In this document: one piece after another, positions 16,858-26,900 of the stretch | Layout of the letters: each line of letters opens with the position of its first letter | Numbering within the stretch: position 1 is the stretch's first letter | Assembly (NCBI RefSeq): GCF_026341855.1 | Contig: NZ_JAPENW010000001.1 | Span: 3,959,001 to 4,023,000, forward strand | Origin: Streptomyces sp. NBC_00568 | GTDB taxonomy: Bacteria > Actinomycetota > Actinomycetes > Streptomycetales > Streptomycetaceae | DNA: 64,000 nucleotides | Direction of reading: 5' to 3' | Notes under the pieces: generated by a model | Seen by the model: the letters and a program-made list of their open reading frames with translations, nothing else | Database searches by the model: none | What the model was told of the DNA's origin: nothing | Program-made: the position numbers and the translations under genes

Positions 16858-17016
16858 CGGCCGATTCTGCTCGGGCATCCGGACGGACGCCATTCCTTTG
16901 CCGTGAGTGAGGGGTTCGCTACTTTTCGCTGTGCGGACGCGGCACCTTCATCAACCCCAGTCCGTTGTCCTAGTGGCTGTCACCGGCAGACCTCCCGGCG
17001 CGGTGTGGTCCTCGCT

Positions 17017-17022
17017 TACGAT
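17017..17022 (+). promoter_or_regulatory. candidate -10 element upstream of secA
   Basis: TACGAT lies about 80 bases before the secA GTG in the divergent GNAT-secA region and resembles a sigma-HrdB -10. No good -35 is visible at the expected spacing, so this is tentative. A clear ribosome-binding site (AAGGAGAC) precedes the GTG. Confidence 0.3.
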
Positions 17023-17101
17023 GGCCGTTGCTCAAGCTGTGATTTGAAACTGCCATTGAAACCGACCGTCCCAGGCCCGACCGGCAAGGAGACAAACCCC
17101 C

Positions 17102-19942
17102 GTGTCCGTCCTCTCGAAGATCATGCGTGCAGGCGAAGGCAAGATCCTGCGCAAGCTGCACCGCATCGCGGACCAGGTCAACTCCATCGAAGAGGACTTC
17201 GTCGACCTCTCCGACGCCGAGCTGAGGGCCCTCACCGATGAGTACAAGCAGCGGTACGCCGACGGCGAAAGCCTCGACGACCTGCTGCCCGAGGCGTTCG
17301 CCACCGTCCGTGAGGCTGCCAAGCGCGCCCTTGGCCAGCGTCACTACGACGTGCAGATGATGGGTGGCGCCGCGCTCCACCTCGGCTATGTCGCGGAGAT
17401 GAAGACCGGTGAGGGCAAGACGCTCGTCGGCACCCTGCCCGCGTATCTGAACGCTCTCTCCGGCAAGGGCGTCCACCTCATCACGGTCAACGACTACCTG
17501 GCCGAACGCGACTCCGAAATGATGGGCCGCGTCCACAAGTTCCTCGGGCTCGAAGTCGGCTGCATCCTCGCCAACATGACCCCGGCCCAGCGCCGCGAGC
17601 AGTACGCGTGCGACATCACGTACGGCACGAACAACGAGTTCGGCTTCGACTATCTGCGCGACAACATGGCGTGGTCCCAGGACGAGCTCGTCCAGCGCGG
17701 CCACAACTTCGCGATCGTCGACGAGGTCGACTCCATCCTCGTCGACGAGGCCCGTACGCCGCTGATCATCTCCGGCCCGGCCGACCAGGCCACCAAGTGG
17801 TACGGCGACTTCGCCAAGCTGGTCACCCGTCTCAAGAAGGGCGAGCCCGGCAACCCCCTCAAGGGCATCGAGGAGACCGGCGACTACGAGGTCGACGAGA
17901 AGAAGCGCACCGTCGCCATCCACGAGCCCGGCGTCGCCAAGGTCGAGGACTGGCTGGGCATCGACAACCTTTACGAGTCGGTGAACACCCCGCTCGTCGG
18001 TTACCTGAACAACGCCATCAAGGCCAAGGAACTGTTCAAGAAGGACAAGGACTACGTCGTCATCGACGGCGAAGTCATGATCGTCGACGAGCACACCGGC
18101 CGTATCCTCGCCGGCCGCCGCTACAACGAGGGCATGCACCAGGCGATCGAGGCGAAGGAAGGGGTGGACATCAAGGACGAGAACCAGACGCTCGCCACGA
18201 TCACCCTCCAGAACTTCTTCCGCCTCTACAAGCGCCACGACCACAACGACAAGGAAATGCCCGGTCTCTCCGGCATGACCGGTACGGCGATGACCGAGGC
18301 CGCCGAGTTCCACCAGATCTACAAGCTCGGTGTCGTCCCGATCCCGACCAACAGGCCGATGGTCCGCAAGGACCAGTCCGACCTGATCTACCGCACCGAG
18401 GTCGCCAAGTTCGAGGCGGTCGTCGACGACATCGCCGAGAAGCACGAGAAGGGCCAGCCGATCCTGGTCGGCACCACCTCGGTCGAGAAGTCCGAGTACC
18501 TCTCGCAGCAGCTCGCCAAGCGCGGTATCCAGCACGAAGTGCTGAACGCGAAGCAGCACGACCGTGAGGCGCCGATCATCGCCCAGGCCGGCCGCAAGGG
18601 CGCCGTGACCGTCGCCACCAACATGGCCGGCCGTGGTACCGACATCAAGCTCGGCGGCAACCCCGACGACCTCGCCGAGGCGGAGCTGCGCCAGCGCGGC
18701 CTCGACCCCGAGGAGCACATCGAGGAGTGGGCGCACGCCCTGCCCGCCGCCCTGGAGCGTGCCGAGAAGGCGGTGAAGGCGGAGTTCGAGGAGGTCAAGG
18801 ACCTCGGCGGGCTCTACGTCCTCGGTACCGAGCGCCACGAGTCGCGGCGTATCGACAACCAGCTGCGCGGTCGTTCCGGCCGTCAGGGCGACCCGGGTGA
18901 GTCCCGCTTCTACCTCTCCCTGGGCGACGACCTGATGCGCCTCTTCAAGGCGCAGATGGTCGAGCGCGTGATGTCGATGGCGAACGTCCCGGACGACGTG
19001 CCGATCGAGAACAAGATGGTCACGCGCGCGATCGCGTCCGCCCAGTCGCAGGTCGAGCAGCAGAACTTCGAGACCCGCAAGAACGTCCTGAAGTACGACG
19101 AGGTGCTCAACCGGCAGCGCGAGGTCATTTACGGCGAGCGCCGCCGCGTCCTGGAGGGCGAGGACCTCCAGGAGCAGATCCAGCACTTCATGGACGACAC
19201 CATCGACGCCTACATCGGGGCCGAGACCGCCGAGGGCTTCGCCGAGGAGTGGGACCTCGACCGGCTGTGGGGCGCCTTCAAGCAGCTCTACCCGGTGAAG
19301 GTCACCGTCGACGAGATGGAGGAGGCGGTGGGCGACCGTGCCGGTCTGACCGCCGAGTTCATCTCCGAGTCCATCAAGGACGACATCCACGACCAGTACG
19401 CGGCCCGCGAGGAGCAGCTCGGCTCCGAGATCATGCGTGAGCTGGAGCGCCGGGTCGTGCTGTCGGTCCTGGACCGCAAGTGGCGTGAGCACCTCTACGA
19501 GATGGACTATCTCCAGGAGGGCATCGGCCTGCGCGCGATGGCCCAGAAGGACCCGCTGGTCGAGTACCAGCGCGAGGGCTTCGACATGTTCAGCGCCATG
19601 ATGGACGGCATCAAGGAGGAGTCCGTCGGCTACCTGTTCAACCTGGAGGTCCAGGTCGAGCAGCAGGTCGAGGAGGTCCCGGTCGACGACTCCGCGCCGT
19701 CCCTCTCCAAGCGGGACGCCGTTCCCGCGGGCGCGATGCGGCCCGAGATCCGCGCCAAGGGGCTCGACGCCCCGCAGCGGCCGGACCGGCTGCACTTCTC
19801 CGCGCCGACCGTCGACGGCGAGGGCGGCATCGTCGAGGGCGACTTCGCCAACGGCGACGAGCCCGTGCGCTCCGAGGCCGACGGCCTCACGCGCGCGGAG
19901 CGCCGCAAGCAGCAGAAGGGCGCCCGTCGGCGCAAGAAGTAG
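17102..19942 (+). CDS. secA: preprotein translocase motor subunit SecA
   Basis: 946 aa from GTG 17102, with AAGGAGAC about ten bases upstream. Nucleotide-binding fold 1 has Walker A MKTGEGKT (100-107) and the DEVD-like box VDEVDSILVDEARTPL. The preprotein-crosslinking domain, NBF2 (TNMAGRGTDIKLGGNPDD), and helical scaffold and wing domains follow. SecA hydrolyses ATP to push unfolded preproteins through SecYEG. The C-terminus ends in a basic tail (RAERRKQQKGARRRKK) and lacks the CxCxSGxxxxxCHG zinc motif of E. coli SecA, as usual in actinobacterial SecA1. A perfect hairpin follows the stop. Confidence 0.99.
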   Translation: MSVLSKIMRAGEGKILRKLHRIADQVNSIEEDFVDLSDAELRALTDEYKQRYADGESLDDLLPEAFATVREAAKRALGQRHYDVQMMGGAALHLGYVAEMKTGEGKTLVGTLPAYLNALSGKGVHLITVNDYLAERDSEMMGRVHKFLGLEVGCILANMTPAQRREQYACDITYGTNNEFGFDYLRDNMAWSQDELVQRGHNFAIVDEVDSILVDEARTPLIISGPADQATKWYGDFAKLVTRLKKGEPGNPLKGIEETGDYEVDEKKRTVAIHEPGVAKVEDWLGIDNLYESVNTPLVGYLNNAIKAKELFKKDKDYVVIDGEVMIVDEHTGRILAGRRYNEGMHQAIEAKEGVDIKDENQTLATITLQNFFRLYKRHDHNDKEMPGLSGMTGTAMTEAAEFHQIYKLGVVPIPTNRPMVRKDQSDLIYRTEVAKFEAVVDDIAEKHEKGQPILVGTTSVEKSEYLSQQLAKRGIQHEVLNAKQHDREAPIIAQAGRKGAVTVATNMAGRGTDIKLGGNPDDLAEAELRQRGLDPEEHIEEWAHALPAALERAEKAVKAEFEEVKDLGGLYVLGTERHESRRIDNQLRGRSGRQGDPGESRFYLSLGDDLMRLFKAQMVERVMSMANVPDDVPIENKMVTRAIASAQSQVEQQNFETRKNVLKYDEVLNRQREVIYGERRRVLEGEDLQEQIQHFMDDTIDAYIGAETAEGFAEEWDLDRLWGAFKQLYPVKVTVDEMEEAVGDRAGLTAEFISESIKDDIHDQYAAREEQLGSEIMRELERRVVLSVLDRKWREHLYEMDYLQEGIGLRAMAQKDPLVEYQREGFDMFSAMMDGIKEESVGYLFNLEVQVEQQVEEVPVDDSAPSLSKRDAVPAGAMRPEIRAKGLDAPQRPDRLHFSAPTVDGEGGIVEGDFANGDEPVRSEADGLTRAERRKQQKGARRRKK

Positions 19943-20000
19943 GGCGTGAGGGTCGCGGGCGGGCGGTGACCGCCGCCGCGCGCGACCGGTGACACGTCGG

Positions 20001-20029
20001 AAGGGCCGGGCACCTGGTGCCCGGCCCTT
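20001..20029 (+). terminator. terminator after secA
   Basis: AAGGGCCGGGCAC (20001-20013) pairs perfectly with GTGCCCGGCCCTT (20017-20029) around a CTG loop. It lies 59 bases after the secA stop and 44 bases from the convergent Rv3235-like gene end, so it can serve both directions. Confidence 0.85.
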
Positions 20030-20072
20030 CGCGTTCGCCGGGGGACGGAGGCGGCGTGAAATCAGTCGCCGT

Positions 20073-20903
20073 TCAGTCGTTCGGGCGGGGCATGCGGGGG
20101 CCGCCGAGTTCGATCGCCGTGCAGCGCCAGCGGAGGTCGGGGCCCTGCTCCAGCCGGAAGGCCATGGCGCGGAGCTGGTCGCCGGCGCCGATGCGGGCGA
20201 AAGCCTCGACGGCGCCGGGGCGCGCGACGTAGTAGCCGATGTCCCGGACGACGGGACGGGTGCCGCGGGTACGGAGGGGGCCGCGCTCGGCGAGCCAGGC
20301 CAGTTCGTCGTACGCGCGGCCCGCGGTGTGGCGCAGCATGCAGTGCACGGGACGCGCGCCGCTGAGTACGGCCAGCAGACGCTCGGCGAAGACGTCGGTG
20401 GGTCGGGGCTGGGGAGCGGGCGGGCGAGGCGCTTCGGTGGACGTCGCGCCGAGCGGCCGGGCCCCGCCTCGCGCCGTTGCCGGGGCCCGGCTTCCGGCCG
20501 GTGCCGCCGACGGGCTGCCCGTGGTCCCCGCCGTTCGCGTGTGGCCGGCGGGCCGGGCGGCCGACGGATGGCCCGTGGTCCGTGCCGCCGACGGGTCGCC
20601 GGTGGCCGGAGTCGCGTACGGCCCCGGAGTCGCGTACGGCCGGCTCGGGTTTCCTGGCGTCGACGGGCGGCCGGTGGACGGTGTCGTGGACGGGCGGCCT
20701 GTGGTCGGAGCAGTGGTCGGGAGGCCCGCGGGGAGTGTCGGGGACGTGGCCGCGTCACCCGGCGCAGGGCTGCCGCCCGGAGGCCTGGCGGGAGTGCCCG
20801 TACCCGGGGTGCGGGGTGGGGTGCTGCCGGGGCGGCGGGTGTCCTGGCGACCGGGCGGACGGGTGCCCGGGTGGCGCCGCGTCCTGGTCATCACCTTGTT
20901 CAT
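20073..20903 (-). CDS. Rv3235 family protein
   Basis: 276 aa. The first 140 residues are a low-complexity Pro/Thr/Ser/Arg/Gly-rich segment made of short repeats (TTGRPSTTPSTGRPSTPG and similar). The conserved C-terminal domain starts near residue 160 (FAERLLAVLSGARPVHCML, then AYDELAWLAERGP) and ends with WRCTAIELGGPRMPRP. Members are commonly encoded next to secA in actinobacteria, as here. The function is unknown; the context only hints at a link to secretion. The start at 20903 is favoured because the frame upstream enters the divergent intergenic region with its direct repeats. Confidence 0.88.
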   Translation of the reverse strand: MNKVMTRTRRHPGTRPPGRQDTRRPGSTPPRTPGTGTPARPPGGSPAPGDAATSPTLPAGLPTTAPTTGRPSTTPSTGRPSTPGNPSRPYATPGPYATPATGDPSAARTTGHPSAARPAGHTRTAGTTGSPSAAPAGSRAPATARGGARPLGATSTEAPRPPAPQPRPTDVFAERLLAVLSGARPVHCMLRHTAGRAYDELAWLAERGPLRTRGTRPVVRDIGYYVARPGAVEAFARIGAGDQLRAMAFRLEQGPDLRWRCTAIELGGPRMPRPND

Positions 20904-20924
20904 ACGTCGTCCCCGCTCGTCGGG

Positions 20925-20965
20925 ACCGGTCGACACCGGTCGCTGGAACCGATCTCTACCGGTCG
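20925..20965. promoter_or_regulatory. ACCGGTCG direct repeats upstream of the Rv3235-family gene
   Basis: ACCGGTCG occurs at 20925, 20935 and 20958, with a variant ACCGATCT at 20948. Spacings are 10, 13 and 10 bp, close to one helical turn, and the set lies 22-62 bp upstream of the start codon. The last copy extends to the near-palindrome TACCGGTCGGTA. It could be an operator or activator site controlling this gene and/or the divergent DUF6912-HAD pair. Confidence 0.45.
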
Positions 20966-21270
20966 GTAACTTTCGTGTTGGGGATCTTGTACGAGGCGGG
21001 AGCGGCCCTCCGCAAGGACGGCGGGCGCGCGTCACGGTGCCGGGAGAGTTCACCTATCAGGGTGGCCGGGAGAGGCGGAACCCTTGGCGGCACAGGGGTG
21101 CACCGGGTGAATCGCGGGCCCGGGGTGGACGTCACGGAGGGTGCGGCCGGGAACTCGAAAGGGGACGCCCGCACGTATCCTGAAGGCCCTCCCCGGAGGC
21201 GCGGGACCGCTCTCCCCGGAGCGCCGGGACCGCGGACCCTCGGAGCCCCCGACTACGAAAGCGGCCAGCC
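20966..21270. promoter_or_regulatory. intergenic region between divergent genes
   Basis: About 300 bp separate the direct repeats from the DUF6912 start. No reading frame with family similarity was found. The segment presumably holds the promoter of the DUF6912-HAD pair, but no -10/-35 pair stands out. Confidence 0.35.
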
Positions 21271-21786
21271 ATGCGCGTCTACGTCCCCCTGACCCTCTCC
21301 GGTCTCGCCGAGGCGTACAAGACGGGAGAGCTGGAGGCGGGACCGTTCGTCGCGTACGCGGTGACGCCCGCCCTGCGCGAGTGGTATCTCTCCGACGACA
21401 TCGAGGAGCTGGAGTACGCGGCGCTGAGCCGTGCCGCGCTGGCCTCGCTGCGGCTCCTGGCGGTCGACCCCGAGGCCGTGCGGCGCCGGGTCGTCGTCGC
21501 GGTCGACGTTCCGGACCGGGCCGCGGTCGCCGACCCCGACCGGGGGCTCGATCCCGTGGCGCTCGGCGAGGTGCGGGTCGCCCAGGCGGTGCCGTTGGCC
21601 AAGGCGGCCGCCGTGCACGTGGACTCGGACGACGCGGAGGCGGATGTGACCGCGGCCGCGGCGGCGCTGGGCGCGGCGGACGTCGGGGACGACGACGCCC
21701 AGTTCGTGGTCGACGGGGCCGAGGACCACGAACTGCTCTGGTTCGCCAGGCAGGAGATCCCCAACCTGGTCGGGCTCGGGGAGTAA
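21271..21786 (+). CDS. DUF6912 family protein (conserved actinobacterial)
   Basis: 171 aa, acidic and alanine/valine/aspartate-rich. It opens with the conserved MRVYVPLTLSGLAEAY and contains AYAVTPALREWYLSDDIEELEY and the C-terminal ELLWFARQEIPNLVGLG, a pattern I associate with the DUF6912 group found next to HAD hydrolases in Streptomyces. There is no signal peptide or membrane segment. It precedes the HAD gene by 56 bp on the same strand. The function is unknown. Confidence 0.85.
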   Translation: MRVYVPLTLSGLAEAYKTGELEAGPFVAYAVTPALREWYLSDDIEELEYAALSRAALASLRLLAVDPEAVRRRVVVAVDVPDRAAVADPDRGLDPVALGEVRVAQAVPLAKAAAVHVDSDDAEADVTAAAAALGAADVGDDDAQFVVDGAEDHELLWFARQEIPNLVGLGE

Positions 21787-21842
21787 CCGCTCGGTCCCGC
21801 CCACGATGAGGCGTTGTCGGTGGCGGCGGGTAGTTTCTTGGT

Positions 21843-22508
21843 ATGGGGAAGCAAGGAAACGCGCACATTGTGTGGGACTGGAACGGCACGCTGTTCCACG
21901 ACAATGTCGCGATCATCGGGGCGACGAACGCGGCATTCGCCGAGCTGGGTCTTGAGCCGATCACGCTGGAGCGGTACCGCGCGATGTACTGCGTGCCCGT
22001 GCCGAAGTTCTACGAGCGGCTGATGGGGCGGCTGCCCACGGACGCCGAGTGGCAGATCATGGACGAGACTTTCCATCGGTACTACGCCGAGCACCGCAGA
22101 ACGTGCGAGCTCACCGCCGGGGTGCCCGCGCTGCTGGCCGGATGGGGAGCGGCGGGTCGCAGCCAGTCCCTCCTGAGCATGTACGGCCACGAGGAGCTGG
22201 TCCCGCTGGTGCGGGACTTCGGCATCGAGCCCCACTTCGTCCGGGTGGACGGGCGGACCGGGCCCTCCGGCGGCAGCAAGGCCGAGCACATGGTGCGGCA
22301 CCTCGGGGCGATCGCGGGTGTCGAGCCGTCCCGCGTGGTGGTGATCGGCGACGCCGCGGACGACGCGATCGCGGCACGGCACGTCGGAGCCGGGGCGGTC
22401 CTCTACACCGGCGGTTCCCACAGCCGAGCCAGCCTGGAAGTGGTCGGCGTTCCCGTGGTGGACAGCCTGGAGGAAGCGGTCGAGGAGGCCGAGCGACTGG
22501 CGGCCTGA
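21843..22508 (+). CDS. HAD family hydrolase
   Basis: 221 aa. Motif I is WDWNGTLFHDN with nucleophile D12, and the second motif position is Asn where most phosphatases have Asp. DWNGT is a known variant in Pgp/PSP-like HAD proteins. Motif II (LLSMYGHEEL), the motif III Lys (GGSKAEHMV) and motif IV VVVIGDAADD are present, so the enzyme looks intact. The likely activity is phosphatase or phosphoglycolate-type hydrolysis, with the substrate unknown. The stop codon TGA lies inside the first copy of the 40-bp tandem repeat that follows. Confidence 0.92.
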   Translation: MGKQGNAHIVWDWNGTLFHDNVAIIGATNAAFAELGLEPITLERYRAMYCVPVPKFYERLMGRLPTDAEWQIMDETFHRYYAEHRRTCELTAGVPALLAGWGAAGRSQSLLSMYGHEELVPLVRDFGIEPHFVRVDGRTGPSGGSKAEHMVRHLGAIAGVEPSRVVVIGDAADDAIAARHVGAGAVLYTGGSHSRASLEVVGVPVVDSLEEAVEEAERLAA

Positions 22509-22620
22509 GCGGTCCGAGAGGCCTGACGGAAGCTAGAGGGCGGCCTGAGCGGTCGTGAGGCCTGACGGAAGTCAGAGGGCGGCCTGAGCGGTGGAGAGGC
22601 CTGACGGCAGTCAGGGGCGG
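22501..22620. repeat. 39/40-bp tandem repeat, three copies, spanning the HAD stop codon
   Basis: Units start at 22501, 22541 and 22580, each opening with CGGCCTGAGCGGT and containing GAGGCCTGACGG. The first copy includes the last codons and the TGA of the HAD gene, so the array looks like serial duplication of the gene's 3' end. It fills most of the gap to the convergent DJ-1/PfpI gene. Inverted GGCCT/AGGCC elements inside each unit could form hairpins. Confidence 0.85.
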
Positions 22621-22711
22621 TCGGAGCGTTCCGAGGCGGGTTCTGGCGAGGGGACCCTCTCGAGCCCCTCGCCCGGTCCGCACGTCCTGCCCGTGAGCCG
22701 GCCGTGCCCCC

Positions 22712-23278
22712 TCAGCTCACCGGGGCCTTCGCGCGCAGAACCTTGAGGAACTCGCGCATCCAGGCGGAGTGGTCCGGCCAGGCACGGGCGGAGACGAGGG
22801 TGCCGTCGACGACGGCCTCCGCGTCCTGGAAGGTCGCGCCCGCCGCCTGCATGTCGAGTTCCAGCGCGGGGTACGCCGTGACGCGGCGGCCGCTCAGGCT
22901 GTCGACGGCCGCGGTCAGCAGGGGGCCGTGGCAGATCTGCGCCACCGGCTTGTCCGCGTCGAAGAAGGACTTGAGGATCTTGCGGAGCTCGGGGTCGTTG
23001 CGGAGGTACTCCGGGGCGCGTCCGCCGGGGATGACGAGGGCGACGTACGCGCCGGGGTCGACCTCCGAGAACGCGAGGTCCGCGGGCCAGGTGTAGCCCG
23101 GCTTCTCGGTGTAGGTGTCGAAGCCCGGCTCGAAGTCGTGGACCACGAACTGGAGCTTCTTCTGGGTGGGGGCGGCGATGTGGACGTCGTAGCCCTCCTC
23201 GCGCAGGCGCTGATAGGGGTACAGGACCTCCAGTGACTCCGCCGCGTCGCCGGTGACTATGAGGATCTTCGCTGCCAT
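22712..23278 (-). CDS. DJ-1/PfpI family protein
   Basis: 188 aa single-domain class I glutamine-amidotransferase-like fold. The nucleophile elbow is AQICHGPLL with the conserved Cys-His. The N-terminus KILIVTGDAAESLEVLYP carries the acidic residue typical of the family, and VIPGGRAPEYLR forms the oxyanion-side loop. Members include intracellular protease-like PfpI, glyoxalase III and deglycases; the sequence does not decide which. It is monocistronic and convergent with the HAD gene across the tandem repeat. Confidence 0.93.
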   Translation of the reverse strand: MAAKILIVTGDAAESLEVLYPYQRLREEGYDVHIAAPTQKKLQFVVHDFEPGFDTYTEKPGYTWPADLAFSEVDPGAYVALVIPGGRAPEYLRNDPELRKILKSFFDADKPVAQICHGPLLTAAVDSLSGRRVTAYPALELDMQAAGATFQDAEAVVDGTLVSARAWPDHSAWMREFLKVLRAKAPVS

Positions 23279-23977
23279 GATGCTGCGCTCCCGTCGGCCG
23301 TCTTGCGTGTTCCGTTGGTCGTCCCGGTCAACCTGCCTCCGGGAGAGGTGCTTGCCAAGGGGGCGTGCGCTCTTCGGGGCACCCGCGGTGGGGCCCGCCC
23401 GCGCGTCCCGGCCGCCACAGGACTCCGCGGCCGCCGCAGAACACCGCCTGTAGTACGACGGTAGCCCGCAGTCGGCCCGCGCTGCATGTCATCGCCCCAT
23501 TCGTCCCTGTGCATAGTGTCAAAGTTCCACCCCCGGTTTTGTACACATACGGCTCATGACGGGGGCCGGGTAGGGGGCGATAGCCTGGTGGCGTGATCAG
23601 CGCGATATCTCGCGGGGGCATCGTCGCCCCTGCCCCGCGCCCGGAGCGCACGGACGACATCCGTGACCGGGCGTCCATCGCTGATCTTCGCGGGCGGGAC
23701 GGGATGACGGCGGACGCCGTGTGCGGCTACGCAAACACGGCGAGCGCCGACGGCAAGGCATCCCGTGCGTCGATGGCACCCCGGGAACGGACGTCGCCGA
23801 GAGCAGCGTCACAGTCTCCGAGGGCGTCGAGAATGACCGATAACCCCCCGCTCATCTCACCTTGCGGCATAGCGTCGAAGCAGACCGGACACCCCGCGTC
23901 ACGGCGTTGCGTCGGGAGCGACGAGACCGTACTTCCTTCAACGTCACGCAACGGCGCGCGACAGGAGCCAGAGGACA
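23279..23977 (+). promoter_or_regulatory. 700-bp region upstream of the glutamate dehydrogenase gene
   Basis: No supported gene. A 148-codon frame from 23593 that overlaps the gdh start by 62 bases has no recognisable family, mixed composition and no ribosome-binding site. AT-richer sequence near 23505-23560 (GTGTCAAAG, then TTTTGTACACATA) is the best place for a promoter, which would give a leader of about 400 bases. CCCCCGG and CGGGGGCC near 23535 and 23561 could pair. Confidence 0.35.
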
Positions 23978-26900
23978 ATGCAGACCAAGCTGGACGAAGC
24001 CAAGGCCGAGCTGCTCGAACGGGCCGCCCGGGTAGCTGAGAACAGCCCGGTCGGGGGGCACCTACCGACTGGGACGACGGGCGAGGGCACCCCCGACCGG
24101 GACAACGTGCTCGCGTTCCTCCAGCGCTACTACCTGCACACGGCCCCGGAGGACCTCACCGACCGAGACCCGGTCGATGTCTTCGGAGCGGCCTTCTCCC
24201 ACTACCGACTGGCCGAGAACCGCCCTCAGGGCACGGCCAACGTGCGCGTGCACACCCCCACCGTCGAGGAGAACGGCTGGACCTGCAGCCACTCCGTCGT
24301 CGAGGTGGTCATGGACGACATGCCCTTCCTCGTCGACTCGGTGACCAACGAACTGTCCCGGCAGGGCCGCGGCATCCACGTCGTCATCCACCCGCAGGTC
24401 GTCGTACGACGCGACCTCACCGGCAAGCTCATCGAGGTGCTGCCCACGCGGCCCTCCGCCGAGGACCTGCCGCACGACGCGCACGTCGAGTCGTGGATCC
24501 ACGTCGAGATCGACCGCGAGACCGACCGCGCCGACCTGAAGCAGATCACCGCCGACCTGCTGCGCGTCCTGTCCGACGTCCGTGAGGCCGTCGAGGACTG
24601 GGAGAAGATGCGCGACGCGGCGCTGCGGATCGCCGAGGAGCTCCCCAAGGAGCCGACCGCCGACGATCTGCGCGACCAGGAGGTCGAGGAGGCCCGCGAG
24701 CTGCTGCGCTGGCTCTCGGGAGACCACTTCACCTTCCTCGGGTACCGCGAGTACCAGCTGCGCGACGACGACTCGCTGGCCGCCGTCCCCGGCACCGGGC
24801 TCGGCATCCTGCGCTCCGACCCGCAGCACGGCGAGGACAGCCACCCGGTCAGCCCGTCCTTCGAGCGGCTGCCCGCCGACGCCCGCGCCAAGGCCCGCGA
24901 GCACAAGCTGCTGATCCTGACCAAGGCGAACAGCCGGGCCACCGTGCACCGGCCGTCGTACCTGGACTACGTCGGGGTCAAGAAGTTCGACGAGAACGGT
25001 GACGTCATCGGGGAGCGCCGCTTCCTGGGCCTGTTCTCCTCCGCCGCGTACACCGAGTCCGTGCGTCGTGTGCCCGTCGTCCGCCGCAAGGTCGACGAGG
25101 TCCTGCGCGGCGCCGGGTTCTCGCCCAACAGCCACGACGGGCGCGACCTGCTCCAGATCCTGGAGACCTACCCGCGCGACGAGCTGTTCCAGACCCCCGC
25201 CGACGAGCTCCGCGCGATCGTCACGTCCGTCCTGTACCTCCAGGAGCGGCGCCGGCTGCGGCTCTACCTGCGCCAGGACGAGTACGGGCGCTACTACTCG
25301 GCCCTCGTCTACCTCCCGCGCGACCGCTACACCACCGGCGTGCGCCTGCGGATCATCGACATCCTCAAGGAAGAGCTCAACGGCACCAGCGTCGACTTCA
25401 CGGCCTGGAACACCGAGTCGATCCTGTCCCGGCTGCACTTCGTGGTCCGGGTCGAACCGGGCACCGAGCTGCCGCAGCTGTCCGACTCCGACAAGGAACG
25501 CATCGAGGCGCGTCTCGTCGAGGCCGCGCGCTCCTGGGCCGACGGCTTCGGGGAGGCGCTGACCGCCGAGTGCGGCGAGGAACGCGCCGCCGAACTGCTG
25601 CGCCGGTACGGCAACGCCTTCCCCGAGGGCTACAAGGCCGACCACTCCCCGCGCTCCGCCGTCGCCGACCTGGTCCACCTCCAGGCGCTCGGGCAGGAGA
25701 CGAGCAAGGACTTCGCGCTCAGCCTGTACGAGCCGGTCGGCGCGGCACCCGGCGAGCGCCGCTTCAAGATCTACCGCACCGGCGAGCAGGTCTCGCTCTC
25801 GGCGGTCCTGCCCGCCCTGAACCGCATGGGCGTCGAGGTCACCGACGAGCGGCCGTACGAACTGCGCTGCTCGGACCGTACGACGGCGTGGATCTACGAC
25901 TTCGGGCTGCGTCTGCCGAAGTCCCTGAACGGCAACGGCGACTACCTCGGCGACGACGGCCGCGAGCGGTTCCAGGAGGCCTTCGCCGCCACCTGGACCG
26001 GGCAGGCCGAGAACGACGGCTTCAACGCCCTCGTGCTGAGCGCCGGGCTGACCTGGCGGCAGTCGATGGTGCTGCGCGCCTACGCGAAGTACCTGCGCCA
26101 GGCCGGTTCCACCTTCAGCCAGGACTACATGGAGGACACCCTCCGCAACAACGTCCACACCACCCGGCTGCTCGTCTCGCTCTTCGAGGCGCGGATGTCG
26201 CCGGAGCGCCAGCGCGCCGGTCTCGAGCTGACCGACGCCCTGCTGGAGGAGCTGGACGCCGCGCTCGACCAGGTCGCCTCGCTGGACGAGGACCGGATCC
26301 TGCGGTCCTTCCTCAACCTGATCAAGGCGACCCTGCGGACGAACTTCTTCCAGGAGACGGCCGGCGGCACCCCGCACGAGTACGTCTCCATGAAGTTCGA
26401 CCCGACGGCCATCCCGGACCTTCCGGCGCCCCGCCCGGCGTACGAGATCTGGGTGTACTCGCCGCGCGTCGAGGGTGTGCACCTGCGCTTCGGCAAGGTC
26501 GCGCGCGGCGGTCTGCGCTGGTCCGACCGGCGGGAGGACTTCCGCACGGAGATCCTCGGCCTGGTCAAGGCGCAGATGGTGAAGAACACCGTCATCGTGC
26601 CTGTCGGCGCCAAGGGCGGATTCGTCGCCAAGCAGCTGCCCGACCCGTCCGTGGACCGCGACGCCTGGCTGGCCGAGGGCATCCGCAGCTACCGGACCTT
26701 CATCTCCGCGCTGCTCGACATCACCGACAACATGGTGGCCGGCGAGGTAGTCCCGCCCGCCGACGTCGTCCGGCACGACGAGGACGACACCTACCTCGTG
26801 GTCGCCGCCGACAAGGGCACGGCGACGTTCTCGGACATCGCCAACGAGGTCGCGGAGAGCTACAACTTCTGGCTCGGTGACGCCTTCGCCTCCGGCGGCT

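Noticed and set aside
23593..24039. 148-codon plus-strand frame overlapping the gdh start
   Set aside because: No recognisable family, no ribosome-binding site, mixed Ser/Arg/Thr composition and a 62-base overlap into the well-supported gdh start; more likely part of the gdh leader.
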